Shown here: positions 23,311 through 32,567 of the stretch, piece after piece | How the letters are laid out: the number at the start of each line of letters is the position of its first letter | How positions within the stretch are numbered: the first letter of the stretch is position 1 | Assembly (NCBI RefSeq): GCF_029664245.1 | Contig: NZ_JANAIE010000003.1 | Location: 1-64,000, forward strand | DNA length: 64,000 nt | From: Profundicola chukchiensis | GTDB lineage: Bacteria; Bacteroidota; Bacteroidia; Flavobacteriales; Weeksellaceae | Direction: 5' to 3' | Translations under genes and position numbers: made by a program | The notes under the pieces: model-generated | Databases searched by the model: none | Told to the model about the DNA's origin: nothing | What the model saw: the letters and a program-made list of their open reading frames with translations, nothing else

Positions 23311-24564
23311 TTAATTAGCTGCTTCGTTGGCTACAACTTTGTATAATTTGTCCGATAAGCGAATTCTAAAATCAACAGGGAAAGTAATTACGTCACCTTT
23401 TTTAGCTCGCTCAACTTCTTGCTCATTTACCATAAATGACTTCATCTCAAACTCTTGTGAACCTGTAGTTGGCCCTTGAATTAAAACCGTATCTCCTGCT
23501 CTTAAATCAAATGCTTCTATCTGGAACTCAGCAATCTGAGCATTGGTATAGTAATGCTTACCTTTTCCGATATAAACTTTCTTCTGCGTCGCATTAGAAC
23601 CTGGATCTTTAGACCATTCACCTAATTTCTGACCTAAATAATATCCACTCCAGAAGCCACGATTATATACCTTATCTAATTCACCCATCCATACATCAAC
23701 TTTCTCTTGAGAGAATGTTCCATCATATAAAGAGTCAATCGCTTCGCGGTAAGTTCTAATAACTTTAGCCACGTATTCTGGTGATCTACCTCTACCTTCA
23801 ATCTTAAGAACTTTAATACCCGCATCCTTAACTTTATCTAAGAATTCTAAAGTACAAAGATCTTTAGGCGACATCATGTATTCGTTGTCTAACTCAATCT
23901 CGAAACCAGACTCCTGATCGATTACGGTATATTTCTTTCTGCAGTTTTGCTTACAAGCTCCACGGTTGGCAGAAGAGTTATGTGAGTGTAAACTTAAATA
24001 ACACTTACCAGAAACCGCCATACAAAGAGCTCCATGCCCGAAAATCTCGATTTCAACCAATCTCCCAGAAGGTCCTTTAATCTGCTCTTTCTCGATTTGC
24101 TCAACAATTTTCTTCACCTGAGTTAAACTTAACTCTCTAGAAAGAACAATCGTATCCGCAAACATGGCATAAAACTTAAGCGTTTCAATGTTGGTAACGT
24201 TGATTTGAGTAGAAATATGAATTTCCATTCCAACCTCTCTCGCATAAGCAATTACAGCCTGATCCATTGCAATAACAGCAGTTAAATCAGCTTCTTTTGC
24301 CTTATCGATTAAAGTTCTAATAATAGATAAATCATGATCGTAAATAATAGTGTTTAGCGTCAAATAAGTTCTAACACCTTTTTCTTTACAACGGCGACTG
24401 ATTTCGGGCAGATCATCTAAGGTAAAATTAATCGATGCCCTTGCGCGCATATTTAATTGTTCTACCCCAAAATAGACAGAATCTGCTCCATTATCTATTG
24501 CTGCTTGCAAGGAAGTAAAGTTTCCTGCAGGCGCCATTAATTCTATCTTATTATCTTTGGTCAT
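23311..24564 (-). CDS. U32 family peptidase-like protein (TrhP/RlhA type)
   Basis: 417 residues. The start IELMAPAGNFTSLQAAIDNG and DSVYFGVEQLNMRA (the TIM-barrel first strand) and the signature EIFGHGALCMAVSGKCYLS (about 178-196) place it in family U32. The cysteines in GKCY, RGACKQNCRKKY are the set expected to bind an Fe-S cluster. Members of this group hydroxylate tRNA (TrhP, ho5U34) or 23S rRNA (RlhA); which one cannot be told from sequence alone. A TAATTTTG promoter box lies at 24591-24584. Confidence 0.85.
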   Translation of the reverse strand: MTKDNKIELMAPAGNFTSLQAAIDNGADSVYFGVEQLNMRARASINFTLDDLPEISRRCKEKGVRTYLTLNTIIYDHDLSIIRTLIDKAKEADLTAVIAMDQAVIAYAREVGMEIHISTQINVTNIETLKFYAMFADTIVLSRELSLTQVKKIVEQIEKEQIKGPSGRLVEIEIFGHGALCMAVSGKCYLSLHSHNSSANRGACKQNCRKKYTVIDQESGFEIELDNEYMMSPKDLCTLEFLDKVKDAGIKVLKIEGRGRSPEYVAKVIRTYREAIDSLYDGTFSQEKVDVWMGELDKVYNRGFWSGYYLGQKLGEWSKDPGSNATQKKVYIGKGKHYYTNAQIAEFQIEAFDLRAGDTVLIQGPTTGSQEFEMKSFMVNEQEVERAKKGDVITFPVDFRIRLSDKLYKVVANEAAN

Positions 24565-24663
24565 AGATTAGCTTTTAAGGATGCAAAATTACATATTTTT
24601 ACTGACATACTTTTATAGCAATTATTTTAAGTAATATTCGTTACACAGAAACAAGCATTGCGC

Positions 24664-26904
24664 ATGAATTTTAAATCAAACTTTTTAATCATATTTTGTT
24701 TATTCGGCCTTCTAAGCCATGCTCAAAACTCGAGATGGGAAGACCATTTTAGCTATAAATCAGTGACCGGAATCACGCAAGTAGGTAATTCCTTATTCTG
24801 TACCTCATCGCATGCTATATTTTCTTACGACTTAGAATACAATGAATTAAAAAAGATTTCCAAAACCAATAAATTAAATTCAATTCAACCAACAAGTTTG
24901 GCCTATAACCAAGCATATGATTATGTAATTGTTGGGTACCTAAGTGGAGAGTTAGATATTTTGGGCGAGCAGAGTTATAATTTTATAGAAATCCCCTTAG
25001 ACGAATACCAAGGTAGCAAAAAGATTAATCATCTCTATACAGAAGGTCAGTGGCTAACGATATCAGCAGCTTATGGCGTTTCTATGTTTGATTTAGAAAG
25101 AAGGGAATTTGCTGAAACAGCTTTCTTTAGACAAGCTGGGGATTTCTTTACAGCCAATGAAAGTGTAATTTATAACAACCGACTATATGCCGCTAGCGAA
25201 AGAGGTGTTTACTCCCACGAGATTAATGATTTAATTCCAAATTTCAACAATTGGGAACTTGCTCAGAACTTACCATCGACTGATTTTAAACATATAGAAA
25301 AGTTTAATGACCAACTCATCGCAGCTAGTGGTGGGAATGTTTATGTATTTCAAAATGGCAACTGGAGTTTATTGAGAAATTTCGGTGCAGTGAAGGATTT
25401 AAATGCAACCGCTGATTATTTAAGTATTACAACTGCCAACACTATTTATGTATTAGACGCCAACCTAAACCAAGTAGGTCAATCTTCTATTAATGCTACG
25501 GCACAAGCTGGGATTTTTGTTAATAACGAAGCCTTTGTTGGTACTGCTGAAAATGGGATGATTCGTTTGAGCTCTCAAGAAGCCATTTATCCAGATGGGC
25601 CATTTTCTAATTCAACTATGAGCGTTACGGCCACCCAACAAAATGTTTGGATGACACACGGTGGAATTATTGATTTAAACTTACCCGCTTGGAATACAGA
25701 AGGCTATTCTCATTTTAACGGAATTGAATGGCAGCATGTAGGTAGAGAAGAAATGAACAACGTACATGATATTACGCAAATCACCGTAAACCCGAATGAT
25801 ATCAACCAAATTTATGCTACTTCATGGCATCAATGGTATGGAGTTTTTGAGATGAATAATGATGAATTAGTTGCCGAATATAATTCAACCAATAGTAGCA
25901 TTTTATACAATAGAAAGTATGAGGATAGACCTTATATGAAATTAGGCGGAACGGATTTAGACAAACAAGGGAATTTATATGTAACTCAATCCTATATTGG
26001 GGCTCAGGATCATAACTTGCTTCATAAGAAAACCCCTGCAGGTTCGTGGTCTTCGTTTAGTTTACAGAATTTTAATCAAGGAGCTCCTGGTGTTCAAAAG
26101 CCTGTAGTAGATGATAAAGGTTTTGTTTGGGTTGCCTCAGGTCGAGGTAGCGGATTGGTAGTTACCAATATGGACGAAGTGTATCAGATTCTAAGTGGTG
26201 AAGGACAAGGAAACTTGCCATCATCCAATGTCTTTACGGTGGCCATTGATAAAAACTCAACCGCATGGATTGGAACTCAACAAGGATTGCATGTAAAATC
26301 GAATGCTTTAAGAGAATTACAGTCAGGAAACCCTGAAACACAACCCATAGTTATTGTTCAAGATGGAATTCCAGAAGCTTTATTAACGGATATCGCCATT
26401 AACGATATAGCCGTAGATGGCTCTAACCGCAAATGGATTGCAACCCGAGGAGCTGGAGTTTTCTATGTTTCTGAGTTTGGTAGAGAAACGATATTTCATT
26501 TCACGGAAGACAACTCACCTCTTCCTTCCAATGTAGTTTATGATATTTCGGTTGATAATACGACTGGAATGGTGTATTTCGCTACCCAAGGTGGACTTGT
26601 TTCTTATAAAGGAGATGCCAAAGACACCGGCGATAGTTTTGGCGAAATTGTAGCTTACCCAAATCCTGTGAGACCTAATTATAATGGTGTAATCACGATC
26701 AAAGGTTTAGCCGATAGAGCTGAAGTAAGAATCACCGATGTGGTGGGGAATTTGATTCACAAAGACCGAGCAGCAGGAGGAATTATACAATGGGATGGAA
26801 CCAACCTAAAAGGACAAAAAGTAGCATCTGGTATCTATTTAGCTTTAATGATTAATGCAGATGGCTCTGAAACTGCTAGCACCAAAATTGCAATTATCCG
26901 ATAA
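24664..26904 (+). CDS. porZ: T9SS protein PorZ homologue (two-component-regulator-type propeller)
   Basis: 747 residues from the ATG at 24664, which gives the signal peptide NFLIIFCLFGLLSHAQNSRW; the earlier TTG is not used. The body is beta-propeller with the repeat style of PorZ (WEDHFSYKSVTGITQVGNSL, ISKTNKLNSIQPTSLAYNQ, VVGYLSGELDIL). The final 85 residues form a T9SS sorting domain: GEIVAYPNPVRPN, DVVGNLIHK, WDGTNLKGQKVASGIYLALM. PorZ is part of the attachment complex on the cell surface that takes T9SS cargo with A-LPS. The pairing with recO is seen in several Bacteroidota. Confidence 0.85.
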   Translation: MNFKSNFLIIFCLFGLLSHAQNSRWEDHFSYKSVTGITQVGNSLFCTSSHAIFSYDLEYNELKKISKTNKLNSIQPTSLAYNQAYDYVIVGYLSGELDILGEQSYNFIEIPLDEYQGSKKINHLYTEGQWLTISAAYGVSMFDLERREFAETAFFRQAGDFFTANESVIYNNRLYAASERGVYSHEINDLIPNFNNWELAQNLPSTDFKHIEKFNDQLIAASGGNVYVFQNGNWSLLRNFGAVKDLNATADYLSITTANTIYVLDANLNQVGQSSINATAQAGIFVNNEAFVGTAENGMIRLSSQEAIYPDGPFSNSTMSVTATQQNVWMTHGGIIDLNLPAWNTEGYSHFNGIEWQHVGREEMNNVHDITQITVNPNDINQIYATSWHQWYGVFEMNNDELVAEYNSTNSSILYNRKYEDRPYMKLGGTDLDKQGNLYVTQSYIGAQDHNLLHKKTPAGSWSSFSLQNFNQGAPGVQKPVVDDKGFVWVASGRGSGLVVTNMDEVYQILSGEGQGNLPSSNVFTVAIDKNSTAWIGTQQGLHVKSNALRELQSGNPETQPIVIVQDGIPEALLTDIAINDIAVDGSNRKWIATRGAGVFYVSEFGRETIFHFTEDNSPLPSNVVYDISVDNTTGMVYFATQGGLVSYKGDAKDTGDSFGEIVAYPNPVRPNYNGVITIKGLADRAEVRITDVVGNLIHKDRAAGGIIQWDGTNLKGQKVASGIYLALMINADGSETASTKIAIIR

Positions 26905-27623
26905 TGGAAAAGACCAAAGGCTTTGTTCTCACTTCTATAAAATACGGTGATACAAGTGCAATCTTACAAGTTTACACTCAGGATTTCGCCTTGGTTTCTT
27001 TGATGTTGCGAGGCGTATATGGAGGCAAAAACAAGAGGTTTAAATCTATCAACTACCCGTTTACAGAGATTGAATTTTCTTTTAAACCTCAACAAAAGTC
27101 GAGTTTAATCATTCCGAGCAATTTACAAGTTAGTAATTCCTTCTTCGAAATGCACCAGCATCCTATCAAAGCGATTATGCTGCAGTTTATTGCCGAAGTA
27201 GTTCACCAATGTTTAAAACAGGATGAAAAGAATTTAGACTTATATGAATTCTTAGAAGAACAAATTCAAATTTTTAATAATAAAAAGGAGCATTTTGCAG
27301 AGTTTCATTTAAATTTATTTTTAAATCTCACCTCCTATTTTGGATTTTTCCCGAACCAAGAAAACTTTGACTTTCCCTATTTTGATTTAATTGAGGGTCG
27401 TTTTACCCAACAAAATAAATCCCCTTATTTATTGAGCGCACAAGAAACAGAGGATTGGAAAAACTTAATGCAATCAGAATTCACGGAAGAATCTAAAAAT
27501 CAATTCAACAAAAATAGTCGCCAACGATTAACCGAAATCCTGTTAGACTACTTGCGTATCCATTTGGATGGTTTTAGAGAACCGAAGTCCTTGCTAATTT
27601 TAAAAGAAATCTTGAGTGCTTAA
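26904..27623 (+). CDS. recO: DNA repair protein RecO
   Basis: 239 residues. The N-terminal OB-fold has KTKGFVLTSIKYGDTSAIL and FALVSLMLRGVYGGKNKRF. The C-terminal domain is alpha-helical with FHLNLFLNLTSYFGFFP. RecO loads RecA on SSB-coated DNA within the RecFOR pathway. The start ATG overlaps the porZ stop by one base, a tight coupling. Confidence 0.9.
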   Translation: MEKTKGFVLTSIKYGDTSAILQVYTQDFALVSLMLRGVYGGKNKRFKSINYPFTEIEFSFKPQQKSSLIIPSNLQVSNSFFEMHQHPIKAIMLQFIAEVVHQCLKQDEKNLDLYEFLEEQIQIFNNKKEHFAEFHLNLFLNLTSYFGFFPNQENFDFPYFDLIEGRFTQQNKSPYLLSAQETEDWKNLMQSEFTEESKNQFNKNSRQRLTEILLDYLRIHLDGFREPKSLLILKEILSA

Positions 27624-28408
27624 GTTCGCTGTCGTACCGCCTCGTAAACACTAATCGCCACTGCATTGCTCACATTCAAAGAATCCACTTGACCTAACAT
27701 GGGGATTTTTATGGTCGCATCCGCATTTTCTGCCCAAAATTCAGATAAACCTGTAGCTTCTGTTCCAAATACCAGAGCCGAAGACTTTTTAAAATCTACA
27801 TCATACAAAGATTGGGTATCCTCTCTCAAGAAAGTTGCGTAAACACTTATTCCATTCCCTTGGCAAAAATTCATTAAGTCTTCCTTCTCACAGGAGATTA
27901 AAGTATTGGTAAATAGCGTTCCCACCGAACTTCTAATCACATTAGGATTAAAGAAATCTACCAAGCGATTACAAACTATCACCGCATCCACCTGAGCTGC
28001 ATCACATGTACGCAATATAGCTCCAAGATTTCCTGGCTTCTCCACCGCTTCTAAAACAACCATCAACGGATTTGCTTTTTCTTTGAGGGAATCTAACTCA
28101 AAATGCCTGGTTTCATAAACGCCTACGATACCACCTGTTGTACTTCGGTAGGCGATTTTATCGAAAACTTCTCGTGTTACTTGATAAGTTTCGACCTTAG
28201 GCAATGCCAATGAATCATCATATAAATCCTCTTGAACAAAAAATTGTTTTGGCTTAAATCCATTAGCTAAAGCCAATCTATTCTCTTGTAATCCTTCAAC
28301 AACAAAACTATTCGTAGACTTACGTTCACGAGATTTTTGTTGAAGTTTGATTAATTGTTTAATCTTTGCGTTTTGGGTACTAGTAATTTGCACAATACAA
28401 ACATACAA
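27620..28408 (-). CDS. TrmH-family RNA 2'-O-methyltransferase (SpoU)
   Basis: 262 residues. The N-terminal substrate domain (SRERKSTNSFVVEGLQENRL) is followed by the SPOUT catalytic domain with ALEAVEKPGNLGAILRT style motif (LEAVEKPGNLGAILRTCDA), NVIRSSVGTLFTN and DSLNVSNAVAISVYEAV (the knot's Asn-Val-Ser-Asn). It methylates a ribose in rRNA or tRNA. A TATGTTTG box lies over the first codons of the longest frame, so the true start may be the GTG at 28393. It converges on recO and overlaps its end by 4 bases. Confidence 0.85.
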   Translation of the reverse strand: MYVCIVQITSTQNAKIKQLIKLQQKSRERKSTNSFVVEGLQENRLALANGFKPKQFFVQEDLYDDSLALPKVETYQVTREVFDKIAYRSTTGGIVGVYETRHFELDSLKEKANPLMVVLEAVEKPGNLGAILRTCDAAQVDAVIVCNRLVDFFNPNVIRSSVGTLFTNTLISCEKEDLMNFCQGNGISVYATFLREDTQSLYDVDFKKSSALVFGTEATGLSEFWAENADATIKIPMLGQVDSLNVSNAVAISVYEAVRQRT

Positions 28409-28413
28409 TTCTT

Positions 28414-28421
28414 TATATTTG
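28414..28421 (+). promoter_or_regulatory. Flavobacterial -7 box for the CNNM-type gene
   Basis: TATATTTG fits TAnnTTTG and is followed three bases later by the start ATG at 28425. The mRNA may therefore be almost leaderless. Confidence 0.45.
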
Positions 28422-28424
28422 CAT

Positions 28425-29501
28425 ATGACATTATTGATAATTTTTCTGTTACTTTCAATTTTATTCTCATTTCTGTGTTCGATTTGGGAGGCTGTATTAC
28501 TGAGTATTACACCATCTTACTCCAAAAGACTGGCAAGAGAAGGAAGTAAAACAGGTATTTTCTTCGAGGAAGCAAAAAAGGATATTGATAGGCCTCTATC
28601 TGCTATTTTAACCTTAAATACTATTGCTCATACAGTTGGTGCGATTGGGGTTGGTGCTCAAGCGGGTAGAATTTGGGGTGATAACTATATTAATATTTTA
28701 GGTTTTAATCTTTCTTATGAATCAATCGTGGCCTCAGTAATGACTTTAGCGATCTTGATTTTATCCGAAATTATCCCGAAAACTATTGGGGCGAATAACT
28801 GGAAAACTTTAGCAGGATTTACTGCAACCTCTTTAAAGATATTATTATTCATCTTAACTCCGTTTGTTTGGTTAAGCCAATTGATTACAAGAAGTTTAAA
28901 GAAAAACAAGGACGAATCGGTATTGTCTAGATCTGATTTTAAAGCGATGGCTCAATCGGTTGAAGAAAGTGGAGAATTACAGAAATCAGAATATAAAATC
29001 ATTAAAAACTTACTTGGTTTTGAGGAATTGAAAGCAGAAGATATTATGACGCCGCGTACGGTGATTGTAATGGCTGAAGAGAATGAAACGATTCAAGATT
29101 ATTATGAGTCTGTAAATAAGCAAATGCCTTATTCTCGTATTCCTTTGTATAGCGAAACTCACGATAACGTAACCGGGAAATTATTAAAAGATGACCTATT
29201 ATTGAATTTAGTTGAAGGTAATGGTCACAAAAAATTAAAGGATATCAAACGTCCTATTTCAGCAGTTCAAGAGGATTTATCCTTACCATTCTTATTCGAA
29301 AAATTAGTTCAGAAAAATAATCACTTGAGCATTGTGGTAGACGACTACGGAATGATTCAAGGTTTGGTAACCATGGAGGACTTGATTGAAACTTTATTCG
29401 GTCGAGAAATCATGGATGAGTCTGATAACATTACCGACTTACAAGCCTATGCACGCGAACAATGGAAAAAACGTGCAAAAAACTTGGGAATGGAAGAATA
29501 A
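28425..29501 (+). CDS. CNNM/CorC-type CBS-domain membrane protein
   Basis: 358 residues from the ATG at 28425. A DUF21 (CNNM) membrane part spans about 1-165 with spans at LLIIFLLLSILFSFLC, VASVMTLAILILSEII and LKILLFILTPFVWLS. The GANNWKTLAG and EAVLLSIT motifs fit the family. Two CBS domains follow (about 210-330: DIMTPRTVIVMAEENE, DYGMIQGLVTMEDLIETLFG). Relatives transport or sense Mg2+ or Co2+. The C-terminal CorC_HlyC domain is missing, so this is a short version. Confidence 0.85.
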   Translation: MTLLIIFLLLSILFSFLCSIWEAVLLSITPSYSKRLAREGSKTGIFFEEAKKDIDRPLSAILTLNTIAHTVGAIGVGAQAGRIWGDNYINILGFNLSYESIVASVMTLAILILSEIIPKTIGANNWKTLAGFTATSLKILLFILTPFVWLSQLITRSLKKNKDESVLSRSDFKAMAQSVEESGELQKSEYKIIKNLLGFEELKAEDIMTPRTVIVMAEENETIQDYYESVNKQMPYSRIPLYSETHDNVTGKLLKDDLLLNLVEGNGHKKLKDIKRPISAVQEDLSLPFLFEKLVQKNNHLSIVVDDYGMIQGLVTMEDLIETLFGREIMDESDNITDLQAYAREQWKKRAKNLGMEE

Positions 29502-29609
29502 AACTTGCTTTTATTGACAAAATTTCTGGTTTAAACTTAATCTTTTCACTAAATGCAATAATTGCCCTTTGGCAGAGAATTTGCGCTTAACTCATAAAAT
29601 ATACAAATT

Positions 29610-30149
29610 ATGAGTACAAAGAGAATTTCTGACCAAATGGAAAAAGTTCTAAACGATCAAGTTACTAAAGAAGCAGAAGCTGCACAGGTTTTCTTAGCTT
29701 ATGGTTCTTGGGCTGAAGGAAAGGGCTATCCAGGTATTGCTGATTTCTTATACAATCACGCCACCGAAGAAAGAGATCACATGAAAAAAGTGATTCGCTA
29801 TATCAACGCTCGTGGTGGTGAAGCAAAAATTGGTGCTGTCTCTGCGCCTCCAGCTAATCCAAAAGATTTAAAGGATTGTTTAGACAAAGCTCTACAACAC
29901 GAAATCGATAATACCAATGCTATTTATGGTATTGTAAACTTGGCTCATGAAGAAAAGGACTGGGCAACTTTTAATTTTGCACAGTGGTTTGTAAAAGAGC
30001 AAATTGAGGAAGAGACATTAATTATGGATCTTATCGATAAGTACAACCTTGCCGTTGATAGCCAAAAAGAAGACAATGCAAATCTTTATGATTTAGATAA
30101 AGATTTAGGGAAAGCACCACAGCATGTGGATATTCCTAGAGAGGAATAA
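29610..30149 (+). CDS. Ferritin
   Basis: 179 residues. The four-helix ferritin fold supplies the ferroxidase ligands: EKVLNDQVTKEAEAAQVFL (Glu), NHATEERDHMKKVI (E-x-x-H at about 50-53), and later LAHEEKDW and QWFVKEQIEEETL (Glu, Gln). It stores iron as ferrihydrite and limits Fenton chemistry. A single gene with a terminator after it. Confidence 0.9.
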   Translation: MSTKRISDQMEKVLNDQVTKEAEAAQVFLAYGSWAEGKGYPGIADFLYNHATEERDHMKKVIRYINARGGEAKIGAVSAPPANPKDLKDCLDKALQHEIDNTNAIYGIVNLAHEEKDWATFNFAQWFVKEQIEEETLIMDLIDKYNLAVDSQKEDNANLYDLDKDLGKAPQHVDIPREE

Positions 30150-30166
30150 GCAATTTTTCCTTTAAC

Positions 30167-30200
30167 TTATAAAACCACTTTAACTGAAGTGGTTTTTTTT
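30167..30200 (+). terminator. Terminator after the ferritin gene
   Basis: AAACCACTT (30172-30180) and AAGTGGTTT (30187-30195), loop of six, then T-run. Confidence 0.85.
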
Positions 30201-30253
30201 AATTTTAGGTTCTTAATTCAGTTTTAAAGAACCTGTTTTAAAATTTAAATCAA

Positions 30254-31243
30254 ATGAAATTTAATAATATACCTTTATCCATTCTCGACTTATCTATGGT
30301 ACGCGAAGGCCATGATTTCAAACAAGCCTTTGAAGATAGCGTTGACTATATTCGCTTTGCCGAGAAAATGGGTTTCAATCGTTTTTGGGTAGCAGAACAT
30401 CACAACGCCTCTGGTATTGCTAGTTCAGCGACAGCCGTTTTGATTGGTCATTTAGCCGAAAAGACAGAGAAGATTAGAGTTGGTTCAGGTGGAATCATGC
30501 TCCCAAATCACTCTCCTTTGCAAGTAGCAGAAGCTTTTGGGACTTTAGCGACTATGTATCCAGATAGAATTGATTTAGGAGTTGGACGTGCTCCAGGCAC
30601 CGATCAATTAACGGCAGCTGCCTTACGCAGAAACCTACAACAGTCCGTTGAGCAGTATCCAAATCACATTATAGAAGTCATGCGCTATTTGGGTGAATAT
30701 GATCCCGAAATGAAAGTTAAAGCCTACCCTGGCGTTGGAACACATGTACCAGTTTGGATTCTAGGTTCTAGTATTTATAGTGCGAGATTAGCGGCTTATT
30801 TAGGTTTGCCTTATTCTTTTGCATCACACTTTGCTCCTACCTATTTAGAACAAGCGATGGAGATTTATAGAGATGAATTCCAAGCTTCTGTTTATTTGGA
30901 TAAGCCTTATTTTATGCCGGCCGTAAACATCTTAGTGGCAGAAACCAGCGAAAAAGCAGCCTATTTATCTACGAGTTTTTCTCAAATGGCAGCAAGTATT
31001 GTAACGCAACAATCCACAAAATTGCGTCCGCCAGTGGAAGATATGGACAAAATTTGGTCACCAGAAGTCAAGCAAGCTGTGAACCGAATGAGAACCTATT
31101 CTTTTGTTGGGAATAAAGAAGAAGTAAGACAGGAGCTGAAGCATTTCATTGATAGAACTTCTGCTGACGAAGTGATGATTACCTCTTATTTCTATGATCC
31201 AAAAGATAGAGAAAGATCCTTTGAATTATTGCTCGAAGACTAA
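30254..31243 (+). CDS. LLM-class flavin-dependent oxidoreductase (YhbW type)
   Basis: 329 residues. The luciferase-like TIM barrel is recognised by PLSILDLSMVREGHDFKQAF, AEHHNASGIASSATAVLIGH, RVGSGGIMLPNHSPLQVAE, DLGVGRAPGTDQLTAAAL and VPVWILGSSIYSARLAA. It binds reduced FMN and acts on an unknown substrate. Full length for this group. It ends one base before the convergent small gene. Confidence 0.85.
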   Translation: MKFNNIPLSILDLSMVREGHDFKQAFEDSVDYIRFAEKMGFNRFWVAEHHNASGIASSATAVLIGHLAEKTEKIRVGSGGIMLPNHSPLQVAEAFGTLATMYPDRIDLGVGRAPGTDQLTAAALRRNLQQSVEQYPNHIIEVMRYLGEYDPEMKVKAYPGVGTHVPVWILGSSIYSARLAAYLGLPYSFASHFAPTYLEQAMEIYRDEFQASVYLDKPYFMPAVNILVAETSEKAAYLSTSFSQMAASIVTQQSTKLRPPVEDMDKIWSPEVKQAVNRMRTYSFVGNKEEVRQELKHFIDRTSADEVMITSYFYDPKDRERSFELLLED

Positions 31244-31486
31244 TTAGTTTAAATAGGTTTGAGCAATTTTATTCTTGAATTCTTCTGAGAATTTCTTTTG
31301 ATCTTCTTTGAGTTTATCAAGATTGTTCGGAAGAATATAATTAAACAAAACCTGCTGTTTATCATTGATAAAGATAATTTCTTGCTCATGCTCTTGAATC
31401 ATTTGCTCGAAAATATCCCACATAGATTGATTTTTTTCTTTTAATAAATCAAAGAATGGCTCAGCTTGAATATGGATTTTCTTCAT
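31244..31486 (-). CDS. Small helical protein of unknown function
   Basis: 80 residues when started at the ATG at 31486 (MKKIHIQAEPFFDLL); an earlier ATG at 31522 gives 12 more. It is charged, helical, and probably cytoplasmic (WDIFEQMIQEHEQEIIFIND, KLKEDQKKFSEEFKNKIA). No family recognised. It converges on the flavin oxidoreductase. Confidence 0.5.
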   Translation of the reverse strand: MKKIHIQAEPFFDLLKEKNQSMWDIFEQMIQEHEQEIIFINDKQQVLFNYILPNNLDKLKEDQKKFSEEFKNKIAQTYLN

Positions 31487-31528
31487 GTTGCAAAATTCTG
31501 AAAAATATTTGAATTTATTCATAAATAC

Positions 31529-31558
31529 AGCTTGGGAGATATACTCTCAAGCTTTTTT
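31529..31558 (+). terminator. Terminator-like hairpin before the sulfur gene set
   Basis: AGCTTGGGAG (31529-31538) and CTCTCAAGCT (31544-31553), then T-run. Strong stem. It could end read-through from the gene at 30254-31243. Confidence 0.7.
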
Positions 31559-31571
31559 GATTTCCTTTAAA

Positions 31572-31587
31572 TGTAACAGCTGTTACA
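31572..31587. promoter_or_regulatory. Palindromic operator TGTAACAGCTGTTACA
   Basis: Exact 16-bp palindrome upstream of the TauE-like gene. It is in the form of a Crp/Fnr-family binding site. A near-identical site is at 32448-32463 in front of the persulfide dioxygenase gene, which suggests that one regulator controls both. A TAACTTCG -7-like element follows at 31609-31616. Confidence 0.65.
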
Positions 31588-31635
31588 GCGCAGCATGATA
31601 TATCGAGCTAACTTCGCATTCTTAATCATTCACTT

Positions 31636-32442
31636 ATGGAGTTAGAAGTACTAGGCTATATATCTGCTATTTTAGTTGGCGTTTCATTGGGACTCATCGG
31701 TAGTGGCGGATCTATACTTACCGTTCCTATTTTGGTCTATATGATGTCGGTTGATCCTGTTTTAGCAACAGCTTACTCCCTATTTGTGGTTGGAGCTACA
31801 TCCTTGGTTGGAGGCGTTAAGAATATTCTCAATAAGATGGTCGACCTAAAAACGGCAGTTGTTTTTGGTGTTCCTTCTATTATAGCTGTTTATTTGACGA
31901 GGGCTTATCTAGTTCCGTTTATTCCAGAGGTGATTTTAAGTGTTGGAGACTTTCAATTAACAAAGTCTATAGCCTTGATGCTACTCTTTGCTGTTGTTAT
32001 GATTTTAGCTTCAATGTCTATGATTAAACCTCGTAAAAAGACCAATGACTACGATATTTCTGGTATTAAATATAATTATCCATTAGTCTTATTAGAAGGT
32101 TCTTTGGTAGGAGTTTTAACCGGACTTGTAGGTGCGGGAGGAGGTTTCTTAATTATTCCTGCTTTGGTAATTCTAGCAAGAATGCCGATGAAATTAGCTG
32201 TTGGAACTTCACTTTTGATTATTGCAGCCAAATCCCTCTTAGGTTTCTTAGGTGACATACAAGGTGATCGAGATATTGATTGGATGTTGTTATCCATTTT
32301 CACAAGCTTGTCCGTAGCTGGAATTTTTATTGGAATTTATCTTGCTAAAAAAATAGATGGAGACAAGCTAAAAACAGGCTTTGGTTGGTTTGTGCTTCTG
32401 ATGGGGATTTATATTATCGTTAAAGAGTTATTCCTTTCCTAA
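31636..32442 (+). CDS. TauE/SafE sulfite-exporter family membrane protein
   Basis: 268 residues with eight or so spans (for example LGYISAILVGVSLGLIGSGG, ALMLLFAVVMILASMSMI, LVGVLTGLVGAGGGFLIIPA). The repeated G-x-G-G-S/G-x-L/F-x-x-P motif (SGGSILTVPIL; GAGGGFLIIPAL) is diagnostic of TauE/SafE. It may carry sulfite, sulfide or a related anion. It leads a set for sulfide or polysulfide handling and has the palindromic operator in front. Confidence 0.85.
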   Translation: MELEVLGYISAILVGVSLGLIGSGGSILTVPILVYMMSVDPVLATAYSLFVVGATSLVGGVKNILNKMVDLKTAVVFGVPSIIAVYLTRAYLVPFIPEVILSVGDFQLTKSIALMLLFAVVMILASMSMIKPRKKTNDYDISGIKYNYPLVLLEGSLVGVLTGLVGAGGGFLIIPALVILARMPMKLAVGTSLLIIAAKSLLGFLGDIQGDRDIDWMLLSIFTSLSVAGIFIGIYLAKKIDGDKLKTGFGWFVLLMGIYIIVKELFLS

Positions 32443-32447
32443 TAGCT

Positions 32448-32463
32448 TGTAACTATTGTTACT
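32448..32463. promoter_or_regulatory. Palindromic operator TGTAACTATTGTTACT
   Basis: Shares TGTAAC-n4-GTTAC with 31572-31587; one end base differs. It lies just after the TauE stop codon and about 105 bases before the dioxygenase ATG. A TAAATTGC -7-like element is at 32485-32492. Confidence 0.65.
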
Positions 32464-32567
32464 CAGTAAGTTAATATTATTATCTAAATTGCATTAAGTT
32501 TTACTTAAAACTCACAACAGACACATTAACCTTAGTGCCATTTGTACTATTAAAAAAATTAAAGATT

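Noticed and set aside
28347-28424. Longer N-terminus of the CNNM-type protein
   Set aside because: It would begin upstream of the promoter box and inside the divergent methyltransferase gene.
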